Positions 33,291 through 41,641 are shown, numbered from the stretch's first letter. The stretch is DNA of 64,000 nt from Actinoplanes subtropicus (GCF_000721705.1 NZ_JOJL01000004.1:434001-498000); one strand, 5' to 3'. Notes: a model not told the origin generated them from the letters alone. Made by a program: numbers and translations.

Positions 33291-33878
33291 ATGTCGCAGC
33301 AGCCTGCGCCGTCCGTCGTCGCCTCCAACCGGATCTGGACGATTCCCAATGTGATCAGCTTCGTCCGGCTGCTCGGCGTGCCGCTCTTCCTCTACCTGCT
33401 GCTCGGGCCGCAGAAGGACGTCGCCGCGGTGGTCGTGCTGGCGATCGGCGGCACCACCGACTGGGTGGACGGCTTCGTGGCCCGCCGGATGAACTCGGTG
33501 AGCCGCCTCGGCGAGCTGCTCGACCCGTTCGCCGACCGGCTCTACATCCTGGCCACGCTGATCGGGTTCACCGTGCGCGGCGTGGTCCCGTGGTGGCTCA
33601 CCGGCGCCCTGCTGCTGCGCGAGGTGGTGCTCGGCATCGCCCTGCTGGTGCTGCGCCGGCACGGCTACGGGCCGCCGCCGGTGCACTACGTCGGCAAGAC
33701 CGGCACGTTCGTGCTGCTCGCCGCGTTCCCTGTGATCCTGCTGGCCCGGGCGATCGACTCGTCCTGGCTCGCCCCGATCGGCTGGGGGCTGGCCTGGTGG
33801 GCGCTCGGGCTGTACTGGGCGGCGGCCGTGCTGTACCTGACCCAGACCCGCCGGCTGTTGAGAGCCGCAGCCGGATGA
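33291..33878 (+). CDS. CDP-alcohol phosphatidyltransferase (PgsA-like)
   Basis: This 195-residue membrane protein has the complete CDP-alcohol phosphotransferase signature: D-x2-DG-x2-AR in TTDWVDGFVARR, followed by GELLDPFADRL. There are about five or six hydrophobic helices. It transfers a phosphatidyl group from CDP-diacylglycerol to a polyol head group such as glycerol phosphate. Its place before DUF881, sbp, DUF881 and gcvH matches Rv1822 (pgsA2) of M. tuberculosis. The stop overlaps the next start (ATGA). The exact head group is not known. Confidence 0.82.
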   Translation: MSQQPAPSVVASNRIWTIPNVISFVRLLGVPLFLYLLLGPQKDVAAVVVLAIGGTTDWVDGFVARRMNSVSRLGELLDPFADRLYILATLIGFTVRGVVPWWLTGALLLREVVLGIALLVLRRHGYGPPPVHYVGKTGTFVLLAAFPVILLARAIDSSWLAPIGWGLAWWALGLYWAAAVLYLTQTRRLLRAAAG

Positions 33879-34774
33879 CGGACGAGCAGCCCAAGCGGGT
33901 CTTCGCCCCGGACTTCCTCACCGAGTTGTTCCGCAATCCCCTCGACCCCGGTTACGCCGACGCGGCCGCCCGCAAGGCCGTCGAGGGGGAGCCGACCGGC
34001 CCTCGTCGCTGGATCGGCAGCGGGATCTCGCTGATCACGCTGGTCGCGCTCGGCTTCCTGTTCGTCGTGGCGTACCAGCAGACGATCGCCGACGAGCCGG
34101 CCCGCACGAAGGCCCGCGCCGCCCTGCTGCAGCAGGTGCAGAGCCGCCGCGACCAGACCACCCAGCTGCAGGCGCAGGCCGACAAGCTCGGCGACGACGT
34201 GGCGAAGCTGCGCGAACGGGAGCTCGGCGGGGCCGCGGTCGCCCAGCTGCGGGACATGGAGGCGGCGACCGGCCTCGCCCCGGTCAAGGGGAACGGCGCC
34301 CGGATCCGGCTCGGTGACGGCCCGACCCCGATCAACCCGGTCACCGGCGAGCGCAACACGGTGGCCCGGGTCAAGGACACCGACCTGCAGCTGGCCACCA
34401 ACGCGCTCTGGTCGCTCGGCGCCGAGGCGATCACGATCAACGGGCAGCGGCTGACCGCGACCTCGACGATCCGGCAGGCCGGCGAGGCGATCCTGGTCGA
34501 CTTCCAGCCGGTCACCACGCCGTACGAGGTGATCGCGATCGGGCCGGACGACATGGCCAAGAACTTCCGCGACGGCTACGCGGGCAAGTTCTTCAAGGAA
34601 CTGGCGACCAAGTACGGGATGTCGTTCGGCGCCTCGGACGTGCGCGGCGTGACGCTGCCGGCGGCGACCGAGCTGAAGCTCCGGGTGGCGTCGCCGATCC
34701 CGTCGCCGTCGGCCGCCGCATCCAACAGCAGTTCTGGCTCGGTAAGCAGCTCACCCTCGGAAGGCGGCCGATGA
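33875..34774 (+). CDS. DUF881 membrane protein (Rv1823-like)
   Basis: This 299-residue protein has a cytoplasmic N-terminus of about 48 residues, one transmembrane helix (ISLITLVALGFLFVVAY), a coiled coil (about 75-110, Gln/Lys/Leu-rich) and an extracytoplasmic DUF881 domain with ATGLAPVKGNGARIRLGDG. The Ser-rich C-terminal tail (PSPSAAASNSSSGSVSS) looks unstructured. It is coupled to neighbours by 4-bp overlaps on both sides. DUF881 proteins are paired around sbp in actinobacteria and are thought to function at the envelope or division site; no reaction is known. Confidence 0.8.
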   Translation: MTDEQPKRVFAPDFLTELFRNPLDPGYADAAARKAVEGEPTGPRRWIGSGISLITLVALGFLFVVAYQQTIADEPARTKARAALLQQVQSRRDQTTQLQAQADKLGDDVAKLRERELGGAAVAQLRDMEAATGLAPVKGNGARIRLGDGPTPINPVTGERNTVARVKDTDLQLATNALWSLGAEAITINGQRLTATSTIRQAGEAILVDFQPVTTPYEVIAIGPDDMAKNFRDGYAGKFFKELATKYGMSFGASDVRGVTLPAATELKLRVASPIPSPSAAASNSSSGSVSSSPSEGGR

Positions 34775-35103
34775 TCGCCGTACTCGCCCTCGCGGCCGGT
34801 GTCGTCCTGGGCATCGTGTTCCATCCGACCGTGCCGGCCGGCCTGCAGCCGTACCTGCCGATCGCCGTGATCGCGGCGCTCGACGCGGTGTTCGGCGGGG
34901 TCCGCGCCAAGCTCGACGGCATCTTCGACGACAAGCAGTTCGTCGTCTCGTTCATTTCCAACGTGCTGGTCGCGGCCCTGATCGTCTACCTCGGCGACCA
35001 GCTGGGCGTGGGCGGGCAGCTGTCCACCGGCGTGGTGGTCGTCCTCGGCGTGCGGATCTTCGGCAACGTCGCCGCCATCCGCCGCCACCTCTTCCGGGCC
35101 TGA
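34771..35103 (+). CDS. sbp: Small basic protein (Sbp, DUF1290)
   Basis: This 110-residue protein is mostly three hydrophobic helices (MIAVLALAAGVVLGIVF, YLPIAVIAALDAVFGG, VLVAALIVYLGDQL). It has the family signature ALDAVFGGVRAKLDGIFDDKQF and ends basic. Sbp homologues are found beside ftsZ/division genes in Firmicutes and between two DUF881 genes in actinobacteria, exactly as here. Function at the membrane is unknown. The start overlaps the upstream stop by 4 bp, and the second DUF881 gene begins 2 bp after the stop. Confidence 0.85.
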   Translation: MIAVLALAAGVVLGIVFHPTVPAGLQPYLPIAVIAALDAVFGGVRAKLDGIFDDKQFVVSFISNVLVAALIVYLGDQLGVGGQLSTGVVVVLGVRIFGNVAAIRRHLFRA

Positions 35104-35105
35104 TC

Positions 35106-36083
35106 ATGACCGAACCCGACCTCCCCACCGCCGGCCGCCGTCCACCGGGACCAGATCAAGAACAAGACCCGGTTTCCGGTACGCCGGAAGCAGTCACGCC
35201 GGAAGCGGTGCAGTATGTGCGGCCCGCGCCCGGTGCGGCGTTGACCCCCGCGCCGGCCACCCCGGAGGCCGACGAGGATCCGGACGGCCCCACCCTGCCC
35301 CTCGACCGGCCCGCCGTGCCCGATCGGGTGACTCCGGAGACCGGTGCCGACGACGTACCGGCAAAGGCGGAGGAACCACCCACCAAGCCGGCGCCGTGGC
35401 GACGGCTCTCCTCGGCCGGCGCGCTGATCTGGGTGCTGCTGGCGCTCTTCGGCTTCACGCTGGTCGTGCAGCTGCGCAGCAACGACGGCGACCAGGGCCT
35501 GGCCACCGCCCGGCAGGAGGACCTGGTGCGGATCCTCAGCGACCTGGAGGCGCGCGACAGCCGCCTGCAGAGCGAGATCAGCGCCCTGGAGACCAGCCAG
35601 CGGCAGCTCACCTCGGGCGTGGCCGGGCGGCAGGCGGCGCTGGCCGAGGCCGAGAAGCGCGCCGACGAGCTGGGCCTGCTGGCCGGCACCCTGCCGGGCC
35701 GCGGGCCGGGCCTGGTGATCACGATGGAGAAGATCAAGGCGTCGGCGGTCCTCAACGCCGTGCAGGAGCTGCGCGGGGCCGGCGGCGAGGTGATGCAGAT
35801 CGCCGGCGCCAACGGGCAGACCGTCCGGATCGTCGCGTCCAGCTACTTCGTGGACGCGGAGGGTGGTGGCATCGTCTGCGACGGGGCCAAGCTCAGCGGC
35901 CCCTACCTGCTCATCGTGATCGGCTCGCCGCAGACCATGCAGACGGCTCTGCAGATCCCCGGTGGGGTGGTCGCGTCGGTGAACAGCGGCGGCGGTAGCG
36001 TGACGATGGAACAACGCGCCGAGGTCGAGGTGACCGCGGTGCACCAGGCGACGGCATTGCAGTACGCCAAGCCGGCTTCGTGA
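35106..36083 (+). CDS. DUF881 membrane protein (Rv1825-like)
   Basis: This 325-residue paralogue of the gene at 33875 has a long, Pro-rich cytoplasmic segment (1-97). It then has one transmembrane helix (GALIWVLLALFGFTLVVQL), a coiled coil (about 134-185) and a DUF881 domain with GRGPGLVITMEKIKAS and GEVMQIAGANGQTVRIVASS. It is the third member of the DUF881-sbp-DUF881 group. Its stop codon lies in the first copy of a 17-bp tandem duplication. Confidence 0.8.
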   Translation: MTEPDLPTAGRRPPGPDQEQDPVSGTPEAVTPEAVQYVRPAPGAALTPAPATPEADEDPDGPTLPLDRPAVPDRVTPETGADDVPAKAEEPPTKPAPWRRLSSAGALIWVLLALFGFTLVVQLRSNDGDQGLATARQEDLVRILSDLEARDSRLQSEISALETSQRQLTSGVAGRQAALAEAEKRADELGLLAGTLPGRGPGLVITMEKIKASAVLNAVQELRGAGGEVMQIAGANGQTVRIVASSYFVDAEGGGIVCDGAKLSGPYLLIVIGSPQTMQTALQIPGGVVASVNSGGGSVTMEQRAEVEVTAVHQATALQYAKPAS

Positions 36084-36110
36084 GCAGAACCAAGCTTCGT
36101 GAGCAGAACC
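36075..36110. repeat. 17-bp perfect tandem duplication spanning the DUF881 stop
   Basis: GCTTCGTGAGCAGAACC occurs at 36075-36091 and 36094-36110, a 19-bp period with only two bases between copies. The first copy contains the stop codon of the DUF881 gene, and the second reaches the gcvH leader. It appears to be a recent slippage duplication. Confidence 0.7.
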
Positions 36111-36131
36111 GGTGCGAACGGGAGAGATTGC

Positions 36132-36512
36132 GTGATTCCTGAGGACCTGCGGTACACGGCGGAACACGAGTGGGTGTCCGGTGACGGCAGCGGGCCCGTG
36201 CGCGTGGGGATCACCCACTACGCGCAGGATGCGCTCGGCGACATCGTCTTCGTCCAACTGCCCGAGGAGGGCACTTCGGTCTCGGCGGGCGACTCGCTCG
36301 GCGAGATCGAGTCGACCAAGAGCGTCTCGGAGATCTACGCGCCGATCTCCGGCACCGTGGTCGCCAAGAACGCGTCGCTGGACGACGAGCCCGAGCTGAT
36401 CAATGCCGAGCCGTACGCGGCCGGCTGGCTCGTGGAGATCGCGCCGGACGATCCGGCCGCCATCGGCGACCTTCTCGACGCGTCGGGATATCAGGCATTG
36501 ACCGAGAGCTGA
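36132..36512 (+). CDS. gcvH: Glycine cleavage system H protein
   Basis: This 126-residue protein has the H-protein fold throughout: LRYTAEHEWV, ITHYAQDALGDIVFVQLP, and the lipoylated Lys in GEIESTKSVSEIYAP, then EPYAAGWLVEI. It shuttles the aminomethyl group between the P, T and L proteins of glycine decarboxylase. The start is the GTG at 36132 (IPEDLRYT) with GGGAGAG 6 bp upstream, rather than an ATG at 36099. It precedes garA, as in mycobacteria (Rv1826). No gcvP or gcvT is in the window. Confidence 0.93.
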   Translation: MIPEDLRYTAEHEWVSGDGSGPVRVGITHYAQDALGDIVFVQLPEEGTSVSAGDSLGEIESTKSVSEIYAPISGTVVAKNASLDDEPELINAEPYAAGWLVEIAPDDPAAIGDLLDASGYQALTES

Positions 36513-36717
36513 TTTCCCCGTCCGACCGCCCCGCCGCCACCCTTGACCGGTCTAAAGGCTGGGCCCAAATCCGCGCGTCCGGTTGCCCCGCGATATTGGC
36601 CCTGACTAGGGTTGCGGGGCAACGCGGAAACACCATTTGTGGCACCCGAAATTCGAAAACCGATAGTCGTGCGTCCGGGCCGCCTGGCGACGACCAACTG
36701 ATCCGTGAGGTGGTCCG

Positions 36718-37161
36718 ATGACGCGCCCAGACGACGAGTTCCCCCCGCTCGACGTCACGTCCACGCTGAACCTCGGTGCGCTCGATGAGGTGCTGGAGGG
36801 TCCCGACACCGACGTGGTGCCGAGCCGCATGTCCGGCTCGCTCCCGCCCGGGATGGCACTGCTGGTCGTGCGACGCGGTCCGAACGCGGGGGCCCGCTTC
36901 CTGCTCGACCACGACGTCACCACCAGTGGGCGGCACCCCGACAGCGACATCTTCCTCGACGACGTGACGGTGTCCCGCCGGCACGCCGAGTTCCACCGCG
37001 ACGGTGGCACCTTCACCGTGCGCGACGTCGGCTCGCTCAACGGCACGTACGTGAACCGCGAGCGGGTCGAGGCGGCGACCCTGAGCAACGGGGACGAGGT
37101 GCAGATCGGCAAGTTCCGCCTGGTGTTCATCGCCGGCCCCCGGCCGGAGGGCGAGGCCTGA
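36718..37161 (+). CDS. garA: GarA/OdhI-like FHA-domain metabolic regulator
   Basis: This 147-residue protein has a C-terminal FHA domain that is almost identical in key parts to mycobacterial GarA: SGRHPDSDIFLDDVTVSRRHAEF, with DVGSLNGTYVNRE and GDEVQIGKFRLVF. GarA binds 2-oxoglutarate dehydrogenase and glutamate enzymes and is switched off by Ser/Thr kinase phosphorylation of an N-terminal TT pair. Here the N-terminus reads LDVTSTL, so one Thr (T14) remains where mycobacteria have ETTSVF. It lies 205 bp after gcvH and 2 bp before the MerR gene, like Rv1827. Confidence 0.9.
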   Translation: MTRPDDEFPPLDVTSTLNLGALDEVLEGPDTDVVPSRMSGSLPPGMALLVVRRGPNAGARFLLDHDVTTSGRHPDSDIFLDDVTVSRRHAEFHRDGGTFTVRDVGSLNGTYVNRERVEAATLSNGDEVQIGKFRLVFIAGPRPEGEA

Positions 37162-37163
37162 GC

Positions 37164-37907
37164 GTGAACCAGTCGGGGGCGGCCGCACGCGACCCGGGGC
37201 ATCGCCCCGCGGCCGCCCGGGAGGCTGCGCTGATGAGCATCGGGGAGGTGCTGGCCCACCTGCGCACCGAGTTCCCCGACACGACGATCTCCAAGCTGCG
37301 GTTCCTGGAGGCGGAGGGGCTGGTGGATCCCCAGCGCACCGCCTCCGGGTACCGCAAGTACTCGTGGAACGACGTCGCCCGCCTGCGGTTCGTGCTGACC
37401 GCGCAGCGCGATCAGTACCTGCCGCTGCGGGTGATCCGCGAGCAGCTGGACCGTCTGGACACCGCGCCGGTCACGCCGGTGCGGCCCTCGCTGGTCGCGG
37501 TCGGCGACGACACCGACAAGGCGGCGGACCCGGCCGACACCCGCATCCCGCGGGAAGATGTGATGGAACGCACGGGGGTCTCGGGCGATCTGCTCGACGA
37601 GCTCGAGCAGATCGGATTGATCACCGCGAAACCCCCGGGCTGGTACGACGGGGACGCCGTGATCATCGTCGAGGCGGTGGCCGGGCTGGGCCGGTACGGT
37701 CTCGAGGTTCGGCACCTGCGGGCGTTCCGGGCCGCCGCCGACCGGGAAGTCGGCCTGTTCACCCAGCTGCTGGCGCCGCTGGTGCGGCAGAGCGACCCCG
37801 CGGCGCGGGCGCGCGCCAACGAGACGGCACGGGAACTGCAGGCGCTTTCGCAGAAATTGCACGCCGCGCTGGTCCGGGCCGGATTGCGCGGAGAGCTCGG
37901 CCGCTGA
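37164..37907 (+). CDS. ftsR: MerR-family regulator, FtsR-like
   Basis: This 247-residue MerR-type protein starts at a GTG 2 bp after garA. The winged HTH covers about residues 23-95 (MSIGEVLAHLRTEFPDTTIS, LRFLEAEGLVDPQRT, SGYRKYSWNDVARLRF). The C-terminal half contains a second, unusual domain (IPREDVMERTGVSGDLLDEL). It matches Rv1828/FtsR, which activates ftsZ transcription in corynebacteria and mycobacteria. No metal-binding Cys pair is seen, in line with non-metal MerR members. Confidence 0.85.
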   Translation: MNQSGAAARDPGHRPAAAREAALMSIGEVLAHLRTEFPDTTISKLRFLEAEGLVDPQRTASGYRKYSWNDVARLRFVLTAQRDQYLPLRVIREQLDRLDTAPVTPVRPSLVAVGDDTDKAADPADTRIPREDVMERTGVSGDLLDELEQIGLITAKPPGWYDGDAVIIVEAVAGLGRYGLEVRHLRAFRAAADREVGLFTQLLAPLVRQSDPAARARANETARELQALSQKLHAALVRAGLRGELGR

Positions 37908-38005
37908 GGCGGATCGGCGCTCGTGGGATCCGGACGGGAGGCGTGTACCGTGCAGGTTAAGGGGGGCCGTGCGAAGCGGCATGGACAACGACACGGAGGC
38001 GTGCG

Positions 38006-38470
38006 GTGCGCGAGCTGAGCGTGGTCGGGGTTCGGGTGGAGCTGCCGAGCAACCAGCCGATCGTCCTGCTGCGGGAGGTCGACGGTGATCGGTACCTGCC
38101 GATCTGGATCGGCGCCGTGGAGGCGACGGCGATCGCGTACGAGCAGCAGGGTGTGAAACCCGCCCGTCCGCTCACCCACGACCTGCTGCGGGACGTCCTG
38201 GCGGCCCTGCAGGCGCCGCTGCGGGCCGTGGAGATCACCGAGCTCAAGGACAACGTCTTCTACGCCGACCTGCTGATCGGTGAGGACCTGCGCGTCTCGG
38301 CCCGGCCCAGCGACTCGATCGCCCTGGCCCTGCGGGTCGGCGCGCCGATCCGCTGCGCCGACCAGGTGCTGACCGAGGCCGGCATCGTCATCCCGGACGA
38401 GCAGGAGGACGAGGTCGAGAAGTTCCGCGAGTTCCTCGACCAGGTCCGTCCCGAAGATTTCGCGGGCTAG
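38006..38470 (+). CDS. Bifunctional nuclease family protein (DUF151)
   Basis: This 154-residue protein reads from a GTG at 38006 and has the DUF151 core: GVRVELPSNQPIVLLRE, RYLPIWIGAVEATAIAYEQQG and RPSDSIALALRVGAPI. The acidic tail EDEVEKFREFLDQV is also typical. Members have been reported as DNase/RNase enzymes in plants and Thermotoga; the bacterial role is unclear. It sits between the two MerR genes, as Rv1829 does. Confidence 0.85.
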   Translation: MRELSVVGVRVELPSNQPIVLLREVDGDRYLPIWIGAVEATAIAYEQQGVKPARPLTHDLLRDVLAALQAPLRAVEITELKDNVFYADLLIGEDLRVSARPSDSIALALRVGAPIRCADQVLTEAGIVIPDEQEDEVEKFREFLDQVRPEDFAG

Positions 38471-38586
38471 ATCCTCTTCCTCCATACGCGGCGTGTCGCC
38501 CCGTTACCTCACTGTTCAAAGCCTCGCTGAGATATACGCTCGTGAGGTCCAGGTGAAGCGGCACCGCGCAGCGGGGAGGTAGTCGC

Positions 38587-39144
38587 GTGCACGAACAGCC
38601 GGTAGAGGGCCCACTCGTCGGCGAGGACGGCTCGGTCGGTTACCGCGGGGTGACGGCCTGCCAGGCGGTCGGCATCAGCTACCGCCAGCTCGACTACTGG
38701 GCACGCACGACGCTGGTCGTCCCGAGCATCCGGGACGCGTCCGGCTCGGGCACCCAACGGCTGTACTCGTTCCGCGACCTGGTCGTTCTCAAGGTCGTGA
38801 AGAGGCTGCTCGACGCGGGCGTCTCGCTGCAGAACATCCGCCGGGCGATCGAGACGCTGCGCTCGCGCGGCGTGGAGGACCTGGCCGGCATCACCCTGAT
38901 CTCGGACGGCACCACGGTCTACGAGTGCCGCTCGCCGGAGGAGGTCGTCGATCTTCTCCAGGGCGGCCAGGGCGTGTTCGGCATCGCGATCGGCGGGGCG
39001 TTCAAGGAGATCCAGGGGTCGCTGTCGCACCTGCCGGCCGAGCCCGCGGCGGGGCCGCAGCCGGTCGGGTCGCCGCCCTCCCCGGATGCGCCGGCCGAGG
39101 GCGACGAGCTTGCCGCCCGGCGGGCGCGCCGCCGGGCCGGCTGA
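38587..39144 (+). CDS. MerR-family regulator (Rv1830-like)
   Basis: This 185-residue protein reads from a GTG with GGGGAGG 8 bp upstream. The HTH is in GYRGVTACQAVGISYRQLDY followed by WARTTLVVPS and the wing around GTQRLYSFRDLVVLKVVKRL. A short linker and FGIAIGGAFKEIQGSL precede a Pro/Ala-rich, Arg-ended tail. It corresponds to Rv1830 (McdR/ResR), reported to affect growth and cell division timing. It closes the conserved island and is followed by a convergent methyltransferase. Confidence 0.82.
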   Translation: MHEQPVEGPLVGEDGSVGYRGVTACQAVGISYRQLDYWARTTLVVPSIRDASGSGTQRLYSFRDLVVLKVVKRLLDAGVSLQNIRRAIETLRSRGVEDLAGITLISDGTTVYECRSPEEVVDLLQGGQGVFGIAIGGAFKEIQGSLSHLPAEPAAGPQPVGSPPSPDAPAEGDELAARRARRRAG

Positions 39145-39151
39145 GATCGCT

Positions 39152-39772
39152 TTACGCCTTGCGGCGCAGTTTCACCGTGCTGTCGGTACGGGTGTGGTCG
39201 GCCCCGTCGGGGCCCTTCTGCTCGCGCGGGTGAACCTCGGCCTTCAGGGTCTCCCAGTCGTCGCTCAGAGCCAGCCCTTTGATCACCTCGTCCGGGGTGG
39301 GGAAACGCATCTGTTCCGGTCCGTGGTCATGGCCCTGGTGCCGGAACGGGCCGTGATCCATGTGGCCCTCGATCAGCAGGATGCCGCCCGGTGCCACCGC
39401 GCCGGCCGCCCGGCGCAGGATCTTCTCCCGGTCGAACTCCTCCCAGAAGTGCAGGAACTGGGCGGACACCAGGTCGAACTCGCCGGCCGGGAAGGTCTGC
39501 TCGAGGTCGTGGCGCTGCCAGTCGACCGTCACGCCCGCCTCGGCCGCATGCTCCGCGGCGCGTTCGAGGGCGACCCCGGAGATGTCGGCGGCGGTCACCT
39601 GCCAGCCCTGGCGGGCCAGCCACACCGCGTCGGCGCCCTCGCCGCAGCCCAGATCCAGCGCGCGGCCCGGTTTCAGGCCGGCAACCTCGGCCACCAGGGC
39701 CACGTTCGGGTTACCGCTCCAGATGCGGTGGCTCTCCTGGTAGCGGGCGTCCCATGCGTGCTCGTCACTCAT
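39152..39772 (-). CDS. SAM-dependent methyltransferase (class I, TehB-like)
   Basis: This 206-residue protein has DARYQESHRIWSGNPNVAL, a common N-terminus of small class I methyltransferases, then ALDLGCGEGADAVWLARQGW, the acidic D after strand 2 (ADISGVAL), and SAQFLHFWEEF. It resembles the thiopurine/TehB group. It is transcribed against the MerR gene, with only 7 bp between the two stops. The substrate is unknown. Confidence 0.8.
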   Translation of the reverse strand: MSDEHAWDARYQESHRIWSGNPNVALVAEVAGLKPGRALDLGCGEGADAVWLARQGWQVTAADISGVALERAAEHAAEAGVTVDWQRHDLEQTFPAGEFDLVSAQFLHFWEEFDREKILRRAAGAVAPGGILLIEGHMDHGPFRHQGHDHGPEQMRFPTPDEVIKGLALSDDWETLKAEVHPREQKGPDGADHTRTDSTVKLRRKA

Positions 39773-39869
39773 GCGCCCAGCATGCGGCTATTTGAACTTT
39801 CCGCCTAGCATTGTTGCCGAAACGGCAAAGGGCCGCGCCCGCGGCGCCGGGACGCGTAGCGTCGGGCTC

Positions 39870-40073
39870 GTGATCCCGCAGAACTATCCGATCTACATCA
39901 CCGAGCCGGGGAACCAGACCTGGCTGGTGATCGGCTGGATGCCGGACCAGGCGTCGGGGCTGCCGCGCCAGCCGGTCGTGCTGCTGTGCGGGCGGGAGAC
40001 CGAGGAGCCCCGGGTCCTCGAACGGACGGTGCCGTTCCGGGTGGTGGGCACAGGGGATCGGCCCCTCGGTTAG
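39870..40073 (+). CDS. Small conserved-looking hypothetical protein
   Basis: This 67-residue frame starts at a GTG (VIPQNYPIYITEPGNQTWLV) and ends at 40073. It is acidic/neutral and has no membrane segment; PVVLLCGRETEEPRVLERTV suggests two beta strands. An upstream ATG at 39771 would overlap the divergent methyltransferase start, so the GTG is preferred. I do not recognise a family. It precedes the 41-bp repeat array. Confidence 0.45.
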   Translation: MIPQNYPIYITEPGNQTWLVIGWMPDQASGLPRQPVVLLCGRETEEPRVLERTVPFRVVGTGDRPLG

Positions 40074-40090
40074 TGCGTGCGGCCGGCGGG

Positions 40091-40362
40091 CTGCGGCGCG
40101 CGCCTGCTGGGCGGCGGCACGTGTGCTGGGCTGCCGCGTGCGACGCTGGCCTGCGGCGCGCGTGCTGGCCTGCGGCGCGCGTGTGCTGAGCTGCCACGTG
40201 CGCCGCTGGCCTGCGGCGCGCGTGTGCTGGGCTGCGGCGTGCGACGCTGGCCTGCGGCGCGCGTGCTGGGCTGCGGCGTGCGCCCGATGGCGTGCGGCGC
40301 GCGGGTGCTGAGCCGCCGCGTGCGCCGCTGGCCTGCGGCGCGCTTGCTGGGGTGCGGGCGCG
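40091..40362. repeat. Tandem array of ~41-bp GC-rich repeats with hairpins
   Basis: The core (C/G)TGCGGCGCGC recurs starting at 40091, 40151, 40170, 40211, 40252, 40292 and 40333; steps are 60, 19, 41, 41, 40 and 41 bp. The 60 and 19 bp steps add to about two units, suggesting one rearranged pair. Unit junctions such as GCGCCGC-TGGCCT-GCGGCGC (40200-40219) form perfect 7-bp stems. A 41-bp period is not a multiple of three, which argues against a protein repeat, although frames stay open on both strands because of base composition. It fills the gap between the small hypothetical gene and the citrate synthase stop. Confidence 0.75.
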
Positions 40363-40396
40363 GGGTGGGGTCTGCGGCCGCGCGGATGGGGCCGGG

Positions 40397-41641
40397 TCAG
40401 GGTGTGCGGCCCGAGTAGACGCCGACGGGGCGGAAGCGGCTGGGACGGTTCGCGTACTCCTCCAGGGCGTGGGCCAGCCAGCCGGCGGTGCGGGCGACCG
40501 CGAAGATGGCCTCGCCGGCGTCCGCGGGCATGTCGTAGTGCAGGGCCAGGGCGGCGAGCGCGAGGTCGATGTTGGGGCGGGTACCGGAGCGGTCCTCGAC
40601 CGCCTCGGACACCCGCAGCGCCGTTTCCAGGGCGGGGCCGTCGCCGAGCATCGGCAGCAGGGCGGCGGCGCGCGGGTCGGCGTCGGGGTAGAGGGCGTGG
40701 CCGAAACCGGGGACGTGCCCGTCGTTGCGGAGCCGGGCGGCGATCGTGCCGACCGGGTCGCCGCTGGTCATGGCCTCGTGCAGCATCGAGTAGGCGAGGA
40801 CGCTGGCCGCGCCGTGGAACGGGCCGTCCAGCGCGGCCAGGCCGGCGCTGACCACGGCGTAGGGGTGGGCGCGGGTCGAGGCGGCGATGCGGGCGGCCAG
40901 CGTGGAGGCGGCGATGTCGTGATCGGCCAGCAGGATGAGGGCGGCGTTGAGCAGGCGGCAGTCGTCGGCGGTCGGCCGCCGGGCGGTCAGCCGGGTCCAC
41001 AGCGCCACGGCCAGGGGGCTCACCGCGTCGCCGGCCGCCGCTGGTGAGTCGGGACGGGACGGAGCCGCCCCGCTCGCGGCCGCGGCCGACTGGTGGCGTG
41101 AGCGGGCCCGGCGGGGCAGGGCGCCGACCATGGTCGCCAGCATCGTGCGGCCGGTGGCGATCACGGCGGGCGCGCTGGTGTCGAAGCGCAGCGGGTCGTC
41201 CGCCGCGGCCGCCGCGACGATCACGCGCAGCCGGTCGGTGGTGCGGACGTCGGCCGGCAGCGGCGCGATGATCGCCTCGACCAGAGCCGTCAGGACGGGC
41301 TTGTCGACGAGATCGACGTGCTCGAGGGTGCCGGTCCAGAGTAGGGTCGCCACCGCCTCGAAGGTGGAGCGGCGGGCCAGGCCGATCGCGTCCACGCCCC
41401 GGTAGTAGAGGCCGCCGTCCTTGATCAGCGTGATGCCGGTCTGGATGCCGGGTGTCGTCGTCCGCCGGCGACCGGCGACGAAGGCGTCGATGTCCGCCTT
41501 GGCGAAGAGGCTGCCCTTGCCCCGGGCGTTGCGGACGGCGGGGAGCAGGCCGCGGCTGACGTAGGCATACACCGTCGTGGGTTTGACGCCCAGGCGGGCG
41601 GCGACCTGGTCGGTGGTCAGCAGGTGGGGTTCCGGGGTCAT
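40397..41641 (-). CDS. Citrate synthase-family protein with N-terminal helix-turn-helix
   Basis: This 414-residue protein begins with an excisionase/MerR-like DNA-binding domain (residues 6-58: LLTTDQVAARLGVKPTTVYA, YVSRGLLPAVR, SLFAKADIDAFV). A citrate synthase fold then follows from residue 70 (GGLYYRGVDAIGLARRSTFE, DGHVPGFGHALYPDADPRA, RPNIDLALAALAL). The HGAASVLAYS-like segment in GPFHGAASVLAYSMLHEA matches the substrate-binding region. It may be a citrate/methylcitrate synthase that also binds DNA, or a regulator that senses CoA esters. It is divergent from a second citrate synthase across a 67-bp gap with repeated ATTGAC boxes. Confidence 0.78.
   Translation of the reverse strand: MTPEPHLLTTDQVAARLGVKPTTVYAYVSRGLLPAVRNARGKGSLFAKADIDAFVAGRRRTTTPGIQTGITLIKDGGLYYRGVDAIGLARRSTFEAVATLLWTGTLEHVDLVDKPVLTALVEAIIAPLPADVRTTDRLRVIVAAAAADDPLRFDTSAPAVIATGRTMLATMVGALPRRARSRHQSAAAASGAAPSRPDSPAAAGDAVSPLAVALWTRLTARRPTADDCRLLNAALILLADHDIAASTLAARIAASTRAHPYAVVSAGLAALDGPFHGAASVLAYSMLHEAMTSGDPVGTIAARLRNDGHVPGFGHALYPDADPRAAALLPMLGDGPALETALRVSEAVEDRSGTRPNIDLALAALALHYDMPADAGEAIFAVARTAGWLAHALEEYANRPSRFRPVGVYSGRTP

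Noticed and set aside
36513..36717. Promoter pair before garA (TTGACC near 36544)
   Set aside because: TTGACC is present, but no convincing -10 lies at 16-18 bp; the region may still hold a promoter.
38471..38586. Promoter with TATACG before the MerR gene at 38587
   Set aside because: The nearest -35-like TTCAAA is only about 12 bp upstream, too close for a normal promoter.
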